A DNA stretch of 64,000 nucleotides from Noviherbaspirillum suwonense (GTDB lineage: Bacteria > Pseudomonadota > Gammaproteobacteria > Burkholderiales > Burkholderiaceae_D). The notes below the pieces were generated by a model, which saw nothing but the letters and a program-made list of their open reading frames with translations, had not been told where the DNA came from and did not search any database. The stretch covers positions 372,001 to 436,000 of the forward strand of contig NZ_FXUL01000002.1 of the NCBI RefSeq assembly GCF_900182955.1, in the 5' to 3' direction. Made by a program: the position numbers and the translations under genes. Positions 52,985 through 61,739 of the stretch are shown in pieces (position 1 is the stretch's first letter; every line of letters begins with the position of its first letter).

Positions 52985-54198
52985 TTCGCGATTCCCGGCT
53001 TGGCGTCCGCTTTGGCTTCGGCCTTGTTTTCAGCCTTGTTTTCAGCCTTGTTGTCGGCCTGCGCTCCAGGCTTGGTTTCCGCCACCGGCTCCGCGTCCAG
53101 CACGGTGACCTTCTGGCCCGGCTTGAGCAGGTTGACGCCGGCGGTCACGACCGTCTGGCCGGGGCTGATGCCGGACGCGACCAGCATGTCATTGCCTGAG
53201 GGCACCGCCAGCTGCACCGGGGTCAGCCGCACCGTGCCGTCTTCGACCACCCAGACCGCGCTGCCGCCCTGGTTCTGCACCAGCGCCGTCAGCGGCACCT
53301 TGAGCATCGGCGTCGCGGTGGCGGCGCTGAAAGTGACGTAGGCGGTCATGCCCAGCCGGACGTCGGCCGGGGCGTTGGGAATGCTGATCCGCGCGGTGTA
53401 GGTGCGGGTCGCGGTGTCGGCCACCGGCGAGAGCTCGCGCAGCTTGCCGGGCAAGGCCTGCTTCGGGTTGGCCCAGGTCCGCACCGAGACGTCGGACACC
53501 TTGCGCAGCGCATCGACCTGGTCTTCCGGGATGCTGATGACGATTTCCTTTTCGCCGAGCTGCGCCACGCGCACCACCGGCGTGCCGGCGGCAACCACCT
53601 GCCCGGTCTCGGCATCGATGCCGGTGACCACGCCGTCGACATCGGCGACCAGGTTGCCGTAGCCGGTCTGGTTGCGCTGCGTGCGCAGCGCCGCGGCGGC
53701 CTGGTCGCGCGTGGCCAGCGCCGAACGGTAAGCGGTTTCCTTGGCGTCGAGCACCGCCTGGCTGACGAAATTCTTTTCACGCAGTTCCTTGTAGCGGGCC
53801 AGTTCGGCCTTGGCCAGCGACAGGTTGCTGTCTGCCGCGCCCAGCGCCGCGTTGGCCTGGGTCTGCGCCAGCTGCAGGTCCTGCGGGTCGAGCCGCATCA
53901 GCACGTCGCCCTTCTTGACCACCGCGCCGACATCGACCTTGCGCTGCACGATCTTGCCGCCGACCCGGAAGCCCAGCCGCGACTCGTAGCGCGCGCGGAT
54001 CTCGCCGGAAAACTCGGCCACGGTGCCGGTCGCCGCCGGCGTCATCCTGATCGCGCGCACCGGCCTGATCTCCTCCACCTTTTCCACCGGCTTGGAACAG
54101 CCGGCCAGGGCCAACGCCAGGGCCAGACCGCTCAGCAACAGCCTGCCTGTGGCATTTGGACGAGTCTGCGCCGCGTGCGCAAGTATCGGGTTGACCAC
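52981..54198 (-). CDS. RND efflux adaptor lipoprotein, second system
   Basis: 405 residues from a GTG start preceded by AAGGAATT 6-8 bp upstream. Lipobox LALAGC (Cys35) anchors it to the inner membrane. The lipoyl motifs are GFRVGGKIVQRKVDVGAVV and a second half at NLVADVDGVVTGIDAETG, with a short hairpin between them, then barrel domains (PEDQVDALRKVSDVSV; VPLTALVQNQGG). The C-terminal ~25 residues repeat Ala-Glu-Asn-Lys units. An upstream ATG (54258) would bury the signal peptide and is less likely. An operator-like repeat lies upstream. Confidence 0.88.
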   Translation of the reverse strand: MVNPILAHAAQTRPNATGRLLLSGLALALALAGCSKPVEKVEEIRPVRAIRMTPAATGTVAEFSGEIRARYESRLGFRVGGKIVQRKVDVGAVVKKGDVLMRLDPQDLQLAQTQANAALGAADSNLSLAKAELARYKELREKNFVSQAVLDAKETAYRSALATRDQAAAALRTQRNQTGYGNLVADVDGVVTGIDAETGQVVAAGTPVVRVAQLGEKEIVISIPEDQVDALRKVSDVSVRTWANPKQALPGKLRELSPVADTATRTYTARISIPNAPADVRLGMTAYVTFSAATATPMLKVPLTALVQNQGGSAVWVVEDGTVRLTPVQLAVPSGNDMLVASGISPGQTVVTAGVNLLKPGQKVTVLDAEPVAETKPGAQADNKAENKAENKAEAKADAKPGIAK

Positions 54199-54258
54199 GG
54201 TGAATTCCTTTACTATTCGGGGCGAAAAAAGAACCGGCCACCTGCGCGGCCGTAGCAA

Positions 54259-54293
54259 AATAACTTACTGACTGATGAGTTATTAATTATAAG
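54259..54293 (+). promoter_or_regulatory. Operator-like inverted repeat with overlapping promoter between RND adaptor and hpnC
   Basis: AATAACT (54259-54265) and AGTTATT (54278-54284) form a perfect 7-bp inverted repeat with a 12-bp spacer, a size common for TetR-family operators. Overlapping it on the plus strand are TTACTG and TATAAG (54288-54293), 17 bp apart, a good sigma-70 promoter for hpnC. The region is distinctly A+T-rich. Confidence 0.5.
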
Positions 54294-54315
54294 GCATTTG
54301 TATTTCGGGAATTAC

Positions 54316-55131
54316 ATGCCAGTTGATCATTACGAGAACTTTCCGGTTGCGTCGATATTGCTGCCCAGGCGCCTGCGTCCGCCGGTCGAGGCGATCTATG
54401 CATTTGCCCGCAGCGCGGACGACATCGCCGACGAGGGCGACGCCAGTCCGGCGCAGCGGCTGGCGTCGCTGCAGGAGTATGACGCGCAACTGGACGTCAT
54501 TGCCGCGGGCGGCGCGCCGCAGGGGCCCATCTTCGCAAGGCTGGCGCAGATGGTCGCCGCCTGCGCGCTGCCGCTGCAGCCGATGCGCGACCTGCTCTCG
54601 GCATTCCGGCAGGACGTGGTGACGGTGCGCTATGCCGACTTCGACCTTCTGCTGGACTATTGCCGCCGCTCGGCCAACCCGGTCGGCGCGCTGATGCTGC
54701 ACCTGTACGGCGTGCATGACGCGGCCAGCCTGAAGCAGTCGGACGCGGTCTGCAGCGCGCTGCAGCTGATCAATTTCTGGCAGGACGTGGCTGTCGACTG
54801 GGCCAAGGGGCGGATCTACATTCCGCTGGAAGACCTGGCGCGGTTCGGCGTGACCGAGACGCAGATCGCCGACGGCGTCGTCGACGGCCGGTGGCGCGCG
54901 CTGATGCAGTTCGAAATCGACCGCGCGCGGGCGCTGATGCTCAGCGGCGCGCCGCTGGCGCTGCGGCTGCCCGGCCGGGTCGGATGGGAGCTGCGGCTGG
55001 TGATACAGGGCGGGCTGCGGATACTGGAGCGCATCGAGCAGGCGGACCATGACGTGTTCAGGCGCCGGCCCAGCCTCGGTCGGGCCGACTGGCTGGCAAT
55101 GCTGGGCCGGGCGATGCGGATGCGGGCGTGA
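54316..55131 (+). CDS. hpnC: Hydroxysqualene synthase HpnC
   Basis: 271 residues of the squalene/phytoene synthase fold. The first Asp-rich motif is SADDIADEGD (about residues 34-43); the second region is NFWQDVAVDWAKGRIYIP. HpnC converts presqualene diphosphate to hydroxysqualene in the bacterial hopanoid route. Start at 54316 follows CGGGA; a TTG at 54298 is the alternative. It is first in the hpnC-hpnD-hpnE order, the standard arrangement for this three-enzyme squalene pathway. Confidence 0.92.
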   Translation: MPVDHYENFPVASILLPRRLRPPVEAIYAFARSADDIADEGDASPAQRLASLQEYDAQLDVIAAGGAPQGPIFARLAQMVAACALPLQPMRDLLSAFRQDVVTVRYADFDLLLDYCRRSANPVGALMLHLYGVHDAASLKQSDAVCSALQLINFWQDVAVDWAKGRIYIPLEDLARFGVTETQIADGVVDGRWRALMQFEIDRARALMLSGAPLALRLPGRVGWELRLVIQGGLRILERIEQADHDVFRRRPSLGRADWLAMLGRAMRMRA

Positions 55132-55257
55132 AGGATGCGGGGATGAATGCGGGGATGAATGCCGGCGGCCTTGCCATCCTGTATTAAACCCGGGTTCTCG
55201 GCTAGCATAGCGGCTTTTCCGGCGCGGTCGGCCGTCCACCCTCTCCTTTCCCGATTC

Positions 55258-56091
55258 ATGTCCCCAGACGACTATTGCCAGCAGAAGGCCGCGGCCAGCG
55301 GCTCCAGTTTCTACTACAGCTTCCTGTTCCTGCCGCCCGAGCGCCGCCGCGCAATCACCGCGCTGTATGCGTTCTGCCGCGAGGTCGACGATACCGTGGA
55401 CGAAACCAGCGACGAGTCGGTTGCGCGCACCAAGCTCGGATGGTGGCGCAAGGAGATCGCGGCGATGCTGGCCGGCGCGCCGACGCACCCGGTGACCAAG
55501 GCGCTGCAGCCGCACCTGGACGCCTACCAGATCCAGGGCAAGCACCTGATCGCCATCATCGACGGCATGGAGATGGACCTGAACCAGACCCGCTACCTCG
55601 ACTACCCGGCGCTGAAGCGCTACTGCTGGCACGTGGCCGGCGTGGTAGGCATCCTGTCGGCCAGCATTTTCGGCGTGACGCGGCCGGAGACGCTGGAGTA
55701 TGCGGAACGGCTGGGCCTGGCCTTCCAGCTCACCAACATCATCCGCGATGTCGGCGAGGATGCGCGCAAGGGCCGGATCTACCTGCCGGTCAACGAGCTG
55801 CAGCAGTTCAACGTGACCGCGGCCGACCTGCTCAATGCGCGCCACAACGAGAACTTCGAGAAGCTGATGGCTTTCCAGGCGGAGCGCGCGCAGAAAACCT
55901 ATGACGAGGCGTTCGCGCTGCTGCCGCAGGAAGACCGCCGGGCGCAGCGGCCGGGGCTGATCATGGCGTCGATCTACCGGACGCTGCTGACCGAAATCGA
56001 GAATGACAAGTACCACGTGCTGGAGCACAGGATCTCGCTGACGCCGATCCGCAAGCTGTGGCTGGCGTGGAAAACCTATGTCCGTGGCTAG
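55258..56091 (+). CDS. hpnD: Presqualene diphosphate synthase HpnD
   Basis: 277 residues. The diphosphate-binding motifs are REVDDTVDE and NIIRDVGEDARKGRIYLP, both typical of all-trans prenyl head-to-head synthases. HpnD joins two farnesyl diphosphates to presqualene diphosphate. It lies 126 bp after hpnC; that gap holds a 14-bp tandem duplication (GGGGATGAATGC type) near 55139-55163. Its end overlaps hpnE by 14 bp. Confidence 0.93.
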   Translation: MSPDDYCQQKAAASGSSFYYSFLFLPPERRRAITALYAFCREVDDTVDETSDESVARTKLGWWRKEIAAMLAGAPTHPVTKALQPHLDAYQIQGKHLIAIIDGMEMDLNQTRYLDYPALKRYCWHVAGVVGILSASIFGVTRPETLEYAERLGLAFQLTNIIRDVGEDARKGRIYLPVNELQQFNVTAADLLNARHNENFEKLMAFQAERAQKTYDEAFALLPQEDRRAQRPGLIMASIYRTLLTEIENDKYHVLEHRISLTPIRKLWLAWKTYVRG

Positions 56092-57430
56092 TCCCGGGGA
56101 CGCAGCCAGGCTGCCCGGGCGAACCGGGCCAGGCGCACCGCAACGGGTCGCCGTCGTCGGCGGCGGCTGGGCAGGCTGCGCCGCCGCGGTCGAACTGGCG
56201 GCGCGGGGCGCGGCCGTCACCGTGTACGAAGCGTCGCGCACGCTCGGCGGCCGGGCCCGCGCGGTGAACGTCCATGGCAAGTCGCTGGACAATGGGCAGC
56301 ACATCCTGCTGGGCGCTTACCGCGAAACGCTGCGGCTGATGCGGCAGGTCGGCATCGCCGAACGGCCGGCGCTGCTGCGGCTGCCGCTGCAGATGGTGTA
56401 TCCGGAAGGCGACGGCATGCATTTCGTCGCGCCCCGGCTGCCGGCGCCGCTGCATGTCGGCCTGGCGCTGCTGCGCTCCCGCGGACTGGCGCGACCGGAC
56501 AAGCTGGCGCTGGCGCGTTTTTCCACCGCGGCGCGCTGGATGGGCTGGCAGCTGAACCAGGACTGCAGCGTGTCCGAACTGCTGGCCCGCTTCGACCAGA
56601 CCGACAGGCTGGTGCAGCTGATGTGGCGGCCGCTCTGCATCGCCGCGCTGAACACGCCGCCGGAACGGGCCTCGGCGCAAGTCTTCCTGAACGTGCTGCG
56701 CGACAGTTTGGGCGCGCGGCGCGCGGCGTCCGACATGCTGCTGCCGCGGGTCGACCTGAGCGCGCTGTTCCCGCAGCGCGCCGCCGCCTACGTCGAAAGC
56801 CGCGGCGGCAAGGTCGTCCACGGCGTGGCGGTCGATACGCTGGAACGCGACGGCGAATGCTGGCGCCTGCGGGACGCCGTCCACGATGCGGTCGTGATCG
56901 CCACGCCGCCGGCGCAGGCGGCAGCGCTGCTGGCCGCGCATGCGCCGGACCTGTCCATGCCCGCATTCGAGTGGGAATCGATCACCACCGTCTACCTGCA
57001 ATACGCCGCCGGACTCAGGCTGGAACGGCCCTTCTTCGCGCTGGTCGACCAGCCGGACGCCGGCTGCTGGGGCCAGTTCGTGTTCGACCGCGGGCAACTG
57101 AATGACGCCGACGCCGGGCTGCTGGCCGTCGTCATCAGCGCGTCCGGGCCGGCGCTGGACCTGGGGAACGACAGCCTCCCTCCGCTGGTCGCCGCGCAGC
57201 TGGCGCAGGCATTGCGGATGCCGGCGCTGGCGACGCCGGAATGGACCAGGGTGATATCGGAGAAGCGGGCGACCTTCGCCTGCACGCCGGCGCTGCAGCG
57301 ACCGTCGAATGATGTCGGCATCGACGGGCTGGCGCTGGCCGGCGACTACACGGCCGGCGACTACCCGGCCACGCTGGAGTCGGCGGTGCGCAGCGGCATG
57401 GCCGCGGCGACGCTGGTCGCCCGGCGCTGA
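56078..57430 (+). CDS. hpnE: Hydroxysqualene dehydroxylase HpnE
   Basis: 450 residues. FAD-binding dinucleotide fold VAVVGGGWAGCAAAVELAAR near residues 24-43, then GRARAVNVHGKSLDNGQHILLGAYRET, typical of HpnE. The C-terminal GDYTAGDYPATLESAVRSG closes the FAD site. It reduces hydroxysqualene to squalene, completing the HpnCDE pathway. The first ~22 residues (SPGDAARLPGRTG...) extend before the Rossmann fold, so a later start is possible. The squalene-hopene cyclase gene is not within the window. Confidence 0.92.
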   Translation: MSVASPGDAARLPGRTGPGAPQRVAVVGGGWAGCAAAVELAARGAAVTVYEASRTLGGRARAVNVHGKSLDNGQHILLGAYRETLRLMRQVGIAERPALLRLPLQMVYPEGDGMHFVAPRLPAPLHVGLALLRSRGLARPDKLALARFSTAARWMGWQLNQDCSVSELLARFDQTDRLVQLMWRPLCIAALNTPPERASAQVFLNVLRDSLGARRAASDMLLPRVDLSALFPQRAAAYVESRGGKVVHGVAVDTLERDGECWRLRDAVHDAVVIATPPAQAAALLAAHAPDLSMPAFEWESITTVYLQYAAGLRLERPFFALVDQPDAGCWGQFVFDRGQLNDADAGLLAVVISASGPALDLGNDSLPPLVAAQLAQALRMPALATPEWTRVISEKRATFACTPALQRPSNDVGIDGLALAGDYTAGDYPATLESAVRSGMAAATLVARR

Positions 57431-57565
57431 TGCCGGTGCTGCGGACTGGCCGTACGACATTGCCGTTTTCCCCGGCCTGCAGCGGCTGACAAGCACGGGA
57501 ACAGTCACAAGGGCGCTGCATGTCCCGCCCGTGTGCTGGCGGTCAGCCGGCAAGCTCCGTCACGC

Positions 57566-58939
57566 TCAATCGTGCTCGCGCACCCGCGCCAGCGCATCCT
57601 CGATCCGTTCGACCGGGATGATGGTCATGCCTTCGATCGGCTGCTTGGGCGCGTTCGCCTTCGGGATCAGCGCCAGCGAAAAGCCCAGCTTGGCGGCTTC
57701 GCGCAATCGTTCCTGGCCCCGCGGCGCGGGCCGTATCTCGCCCGCCAGGCCGACTTCGCCGAAGACCACCAGCCCGCGCGGCAGCGGCTTGTTGCGCATC
57801 GACGACTGGATCGCCAGCAGCACCGCCAGGTCGGCTGCCGGCTCGGCGATCTTGACGCCACCGACCGCGTTGATGAACACGTCCTGGTCGAATGCGGCGA
57901 CGCCGGCATGCCGGTGCAGCACCGCCAGTAGCATCGCCAGCCGGTTCTGCTCCAGGCCCACCGACAGCCGCCGCGCGTTCGGCAGGTGCGAGGTGTCGAC
58001 CAGCGCCTGCACCTCGACCAGCAGCGGCCGCGTGCCTTCCTGCGTGACCATCACGCAGGAGCCCGGCACCTGGTTGTCATGCTGGGACAGGAACAGCGCC
58101 GACGGATTGGAAACGCCCTTCAGGCCCTTGTCGCTCATCGCGAACACGCCCAGCTCGTTGACCGCGCCGAAGCGGTTCTTGATCGCCCGCACCAGCCGGA
58201 AGCTGGAATGGGTGTCGCCCTCGAAGTAGAGCACGGTGTCGACGATGTGCTCGAGCACCCGCGGACCGGCCAGCGCGCCTTCCTTGGTCACGTGGCCGAC
58301 CATGATGATGGTCACGCCGGTCTGCTTGGCGAAGCGGGTCAGCTGCGCCGCGCATTCGCGCACCTGGGCGACCGAGCCAGGCGCCGAGGTCAGCGCGTCG
58401 GAATAGACGGTCTGGATCGAGTCGATGACGGCGACCTGCGGCTTGTGCTCGGCCAGCGTGGCGAGGATTTTTTCGAGCTGGATTTCCGCCTGCAGCATCA
58501 GGTCGCGCGCATCGACCGCCAGCCGCTTGGCCCGCAGCGCGATCTGCGCGCCCGACTCCTCGCCGCTGACATAGAGCACCCGCTTCACGCGCGACAGGTT
58601 GGCCAGCGCCTGCAGCAGCAGCGTCGACTTGCCGATGCCCGGGTCGCCGCCGATCAGCACCACGCCGCCGGCCACCAGCCCGCCGCCCAGCACCCTGTCG
58701 AATTCCTCGATGCCGGTGCCGAAACGCGGCACGTCGATCGCCTCGATGTCTGCCAGCGACATCACCGGCGACGCCTGCGCCAGGCCCTGCGGCTGGGTCG
58801 TCGAATAGCGGTTGTTGCCGCTCTCGACGATGGTCTCCACCAGCGTGTTCCATTGCCCGCAGGCCGGGCACTGGCCGCTCCATTTGCTGCTGATGCCGCC
58901 GCATTCGCTGCAGGTGTACTGGGTTTTTGCTTTTGCCAT
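57566..58939 (-). CDS. radA: DNA repair protein RadA
   Basis: 457 residues. N-terminal C4 zinc finger CSECGG and CPACGQW, RecA-like ATPase with Walker A GGDPGIGKST, the RadA-specific KNRFGAVNELG motif, and a Lon-like C-terminal domain (GVKIAEPAADLAVLLAI). RadA drives branch migration of recombination intermediates. It lies 66 bp downstream of alr on the same strand; together they match the alr-radA order of many betaproteobacteria. Confidence 0.96.
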   Translation of the reverse strand: MAKAKTQYTCSECGGISSKWSGQCPACGQWNTLVETIVESGNNRYSTTQPQGLAQASPVMSLADIEAIDVPRFGTGIEEFDRVLGGGLVAGGVVLIGGDPGIGKSTLLLQALANLSRVKRVLYVSGEESGAQIALRAKRLAVDARDLMLQAEIQLEKILATLAEHKPQVAVIDSIQTVYSDALTSAPGSVAQVRECAAQLTRFAKQTGVTIIMVGHVTKEGALAGPRVLEHIVDTVLYFEGDTHSSFRLVRAIKNRFGAVNELGVFAMSDKGLKGVSNPSALFLSQHDNQVPGSCVMVTQEGTRPLLVEVQALVDTSHLPNARRLSVGLEQNRLAMLLAVLHRHAGVAAFDQDVFINAVGGVKIAEPAADLAVLLAIQSSMRNKPLPRGLVVFGEVGLAGEIRPAPRGQERLREAAKLGFSLALIPKANAPKQPIEGMTIIPVERIEDALARVREHD

Positions 58940-59005
58940 CGGGTGTTCTCGGTCCTGGTCCTGTTGGTTCGGTTGATGCTATTGCTGTTATTGCCGCTAT
59001 TGCCG

Positions 59006-60100
59006 CTATTGCTTCTGTTCGTCTTCCCGCACCGCCACCGCGACCCGCGGGGCGACTGCGCACATCAGTTCATAGCCTATCGTGCCGGCCGCCTGCGCCA
59101 CCTCGTCGACCGGCAGGCCGGCGCCCCACAATGTCACTTCGGAGCCGGGACCGGCCGCCGGCGCGGCGCTCAGGTCGACCGTCATCATGTCCATCGACAC
59201 CCTGCCCGCCAGCGCGCACCTTATCCCGTCGACCAGCACCGGCGCGCCGTCGGGCGCATGCCGCGGATAGCCGTCCGCATAACCGCAGGCGATGACGCCG
59301 ATGCGCATGGCCCGCGGCGCGAGGAAGCGGCTGCCGTAGCCGACCGCGTCGCCGGCGACGATCTGCTGCACTGCGATCAGCCGGCTGGTCAGCGTCATCG
59401 CCGGCCGCAGGCCGAACTGCGCCGCCGTCTTCACGCCCGGCGTGCCGCCGTACAGCATCACGCCGGGACGGACCCAGCGCTCGGCCAGTTCGGCATGCAG
59501 CAGGTCGGCCGCGGAATTGCACATCGACAGCGGCGCGTCCAGGCCGGCCGCGGCCAGCCGCGTTCGCCGCACCTGCTCGGCCATCGGCATGGCCGGATTC
59601 GCCTCATCGTCGGCATTCGCGAAATGCGTGACCAGCACGATCTGGCGGACGCCGGGCAGTGCCCGGAGCCGCGCATGCACCGCGGCAATTTCATCCGGAC
59701 GAAAGCCCAGCCGGTTCATCCCGCTGTTGATCTTCAGGTGCACGTCGATGCGGTTTCGCAGCGGAAACGCTTCCAGCATCGCCAGCTGTTCGCGGCAATG
59801 CACGACCGTATCGAGTGAATGCGTGGAAACTGTTTCTACATCCTGCCGGTCGAAGAATCCTTCCAGCAGCAGCACCGGTTTCCGCCACCCCAGTTCGCGC
59901 AGGCGGACCGCGGCATCGGGCTCCACCAGCGCCATGCCGTCGGCGGCATCGAAGCCGCGCAGCGCATTGGCGAGGCCGTGGCCGTAGGCATTCGCCTTGA
60001 CGACGGCCCAGACGCTGGCCGCGCCGGCATGCGCTTTCGCTACGGCTAGATTGGCGCGCATCGCGGAAATATCAATAGTGGAAGTAATCGGGCGTGGCAT
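59006..60100 (-). CDS. alr: Alanine racemase
   Basis: 364 residues. The PLP lysine is K35 in WAVVKANAYGHG. The second catalytic residue, tyrosine, lies in DAVGYGSRFLAPRA. GRVSMDMMTVDLS, GSEVTLWGAGLPVDEVA and GYELMCAVAPRVAV are the usual C-terminal signatures. It interconverts L- and D-alanine for peptidoglycan; D-alanine could feed the dadA product encoded at 33137. The 3' end and following gap contain a TATTGCCGC-type 9-bp tandem repeat. Confidence 0.95.
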   Translation of the reverse strand: MPRPITSTIDISAMRANLAVAKAHAGAASVWAVVKANAYGHGLANALRGFDAADGMALVEPDAAVRLRELGWRKPVLLLEGFFDRQDVETVSTHSLDTVVHCREQLAMLEAFPLRNRIDVHLKINSGMNRLGFRPDEIAAVHARLRALPGVRQIVLVTHFANADDEANPAMPMAEQVRRTRLAAAGLDAPLSMCNSAADLLHAELAERWVRPGVMLYGGTPGVKTAAQFGLRPAMTLTSRLIAVQQIVAGDAVGYGSRFLAPRAMRIGVIACGYADGYPRHAPDGAPVLVDGIRCALAGRVSMDMMTVDLSAAPAAGPGSEVTLWGAGLPVDEVAQAAGTIGYELMCAVAPRVAVAVREDEQKQ

Positions 60101-60155
60101 GGAAAAAGGGCTTTATTTTCATCGAATTAAACCGACTCGCATTTTACTTGACCAC

Positions 60156-60186
60156 GTTCCGGCAACCGGCCGTAAATTGCCGGAAC
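60156..60186 (+). promoter_or_regulatory. Perfect 10-bp inverted repeat between alr and lplT
   Basis: GTTCCGGCAA (60156-60165) and TTGCCGGAAC (60177-60186) are exact reverse complements with an 11-bp spacer. It lies in the divergent promoter region, directly before the extended -10 element of lplT. It may be an operator. Confidence 0.45.
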
Positions 60187-60199
60187 ACCGGAAGTTTCA

Positions 60200-60208
60200 T
60201 GGTATAAA
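60200..60208 (+). promoter_or_regulatory. Extended -10 promoter element of lplT
   Basis: TGGTATAAA fits the TGnTATAAT extended -10 pattern, 41 bp before the lplT ATG. No good -35 hexamer is visible at the right distance; that space is partly occupied by the inverted repeat at 60156-60186. Confidence 0.5.
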
Positions 60209-60248
60209 GCACCTCGGAGACAAATAACTTTCCCGGCGGATATAACGG

Positions 60249-61511
60249 ATGAATCGCGGTTTTTACACCATCATGGCAGCGCAGTTTTTTTCCTCGCTTG
60301 CCGACAATGCATTGCTGATCGCGGCCATCTCGCTGCTGGCGACCATGCACTCCCCGGCATGGATGACGCCTCTTCTGAAGCTCTTCTTCGTGCTGTCGTA
60401 TGTGCTGCTCGCCGCTTTCGTCGGCGCCTTCGCGGACGCGCTGCCCAAGGGCCGGGTGATGTTCGTGACCAACCTGATCAAGGTCGTCGGCTGCGCGCTG
60501 ATGTTCTTCAATGTCCATCCGCTGTTTGCCTACGCGATCGTCGGCTTCGGCGCGGCTGCCTATTCGCCGGCGAAGTACGGCATCCTGACCGAACTGCTTC
60601 CGGCCGAACGCCTGGTCGCCGCCAATGGCTGGATCGAGGGCCTGACCGTGGCGTCCATCATCCTGGGCACGGTGCTCGGCGGCATGCTGGTCAACCCGAA
60701 AATCGGCGCTGCACTGATGACGGTCGACTTCCCGATGATCGATACCGGGATCGACACGCCGGTGGAAGCGGCGCTCTGCGTGATCGTGGTCTCCTATATC
60801 GTCGCGGCGCTGTTCAACCTGCGCATTCCCGACACCGGCGCGCGCTACAGCCACCAGGAGCGCAACCCGATCAAGCTGGTTGCCGACTTCGCCAACTGCT
60901 TCAACCGGCTCTGGGCCGACAAGCTGGGACAGATCTCGCTGGCGGTCACGACCCTGTTCTGGGGCGCGGGCGCGACGCTACAGTTCATCGTGCTCAAATG
61001 GGCGGAAAAGTCGCTGCACATGCCGCTGGACCGCGCCGCGATCCTGCAGGGCGTGGTCGCCATCGGCGTTGCCCTAGGCGCGGTGGCGGCGGCCCGCTTC
61101 GTCCCGCTGAAAAAATCGCTGTCGGTCATGCCGCTGGGCATCGCAATGGGACTGGTCGTGATCCTGATGACCATGGTCACCAACGTCTGGGTCGCCTACC
61201 CGCTGCTGGTCATTATCGGCGCGCTGTCGGGCTACTTCGTGGTGCCGATGAACGCGCTGCTGCAGCACCGCGGCCACGTGCTGATGAGCGCCGGCCACTC
61301 GATCGCGGTGCAGAACTTCAATGAAAACCTGTCGGTGCTGACCATGCTGGTGCTGTATGCGCTGATGGTCAAGGCCGACCTCAACGTCAATATCGTCATC
61401 GTGATGTTCGGCCTGTTCGTGTCCGGCACCATGTACATGGTGATGCGCCGCCACGCGGCGAACCAGCGCGAGCACGATTCGCTGGCGCTGATCGGCGAGC
61501 ACAAGCATTAA
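60249..61511 (+). CDS. lplT: Lysophospholipid transporter LplT (MFS family)
   Basis: 420 residues with about twelve membrane segments. The N-terminus MNRGFYTIMAAQFFSSLADNALLIAAISLL and the loop AYSPAKYGILTELLPAERLVAANGWIEG are characteristic of LplT. It flips lysophospholipids across the inner membrane for reacylation. Here it is not followed by an aas acyltransferase gene; repeat copy C comes next. It is divergent from alr. Confidence 0.93.
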   Translation: MNRGFYTIMAAQFFSSLADNALLIAAISLLATMHSPAWMTPLLKLFFVLSYVLLAAFVGAFADALPKGRVMFVTNLIKVVGCALMFFNVHPLFAYAIVGFGAAAYSPAKYGILTELLPAERLVAANGWIEGLTVASIILGTVLGGMLVNPKIGAALMTVDFPMIDTGIDTPVEAALCVIVVSYIVAALFNLRIPDTGARYSHQERNPIKLVADFANCFNRLWADKLGQISLAVTTLFWGAGATLQFIVLKWAEKSLHMPLDRAAILQGVVAIGVALGAVAAARFVPLKKSLSVMPLGIAMGLVVILMTMVTNVWVAYPLLVIIGALSGYFVVPMNALLQHRGHVLMSAGHSIAVQNFNENLSVLTMLVLYALMVKADLNVNIVIVMFGLFVSGTMYMVMRRHAANQREHDSLALIGEHKH

Positions 61512-61524
61512 GCACCCGGGGCTG

Positions 61525-61732
61525 ATACCCATCCCGGTTCGCAAGGCGCGATGAGCATCCGCAGGGTGTAATGAGCGCAAGCGCATTACACCATTGGCTG
61601 CGAACGGGCGATGGTCGTTGATGGCGAGTGGTGCAATGCGCTGCGCTTATTACACCCTACGGGCCTACGAGCCATGTTGACGCATCGGAACCGTCGATCT
61701 CATCCGGCACGCCATGTCTCGGGATGGTTATA
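61525..61732 (+). repeat. Dispersed MITE-like intergenic repeat, copy C
   Basis: The best-preserved copy, about 208 bp. The ends are inverted: ATACCCATCCCGGTTCGC at the left and TCTCGGGATGGTTATA at the right. Inside are hairpin units 61565-61592 (GTAATGAGCGC-AA-GCGCATTAC type) and 61630-61656 (GGTGCAATGCGC-TGCGCTTATTACACC type). It matches copy B in this orientation and copy A in the reverse. It fills the gap between convergent genes and could double as a bidirectional terminator. Confidence 0.85.
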
Positions 61733-61739
61733 CGCGCGG

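Noticed and set aside
48875-53341. Very long plus-strand open frame (about 1490 codons) opposite tig and the second RND pump
   Set aside because: Its translation is rich in His, Arg, Gln and Asp with no domains, and it runs antisense through clear genes and a tRNA. It reflects the lack of stop codons in G+C-rich antisense frames.
58978-59013. Tandem TATTGCCGC-type 9-bp repeat at the end of alr
   Set aside because: Only a few imperfect units, partly coding; probably ordinary low-complexity drift with no evident role.
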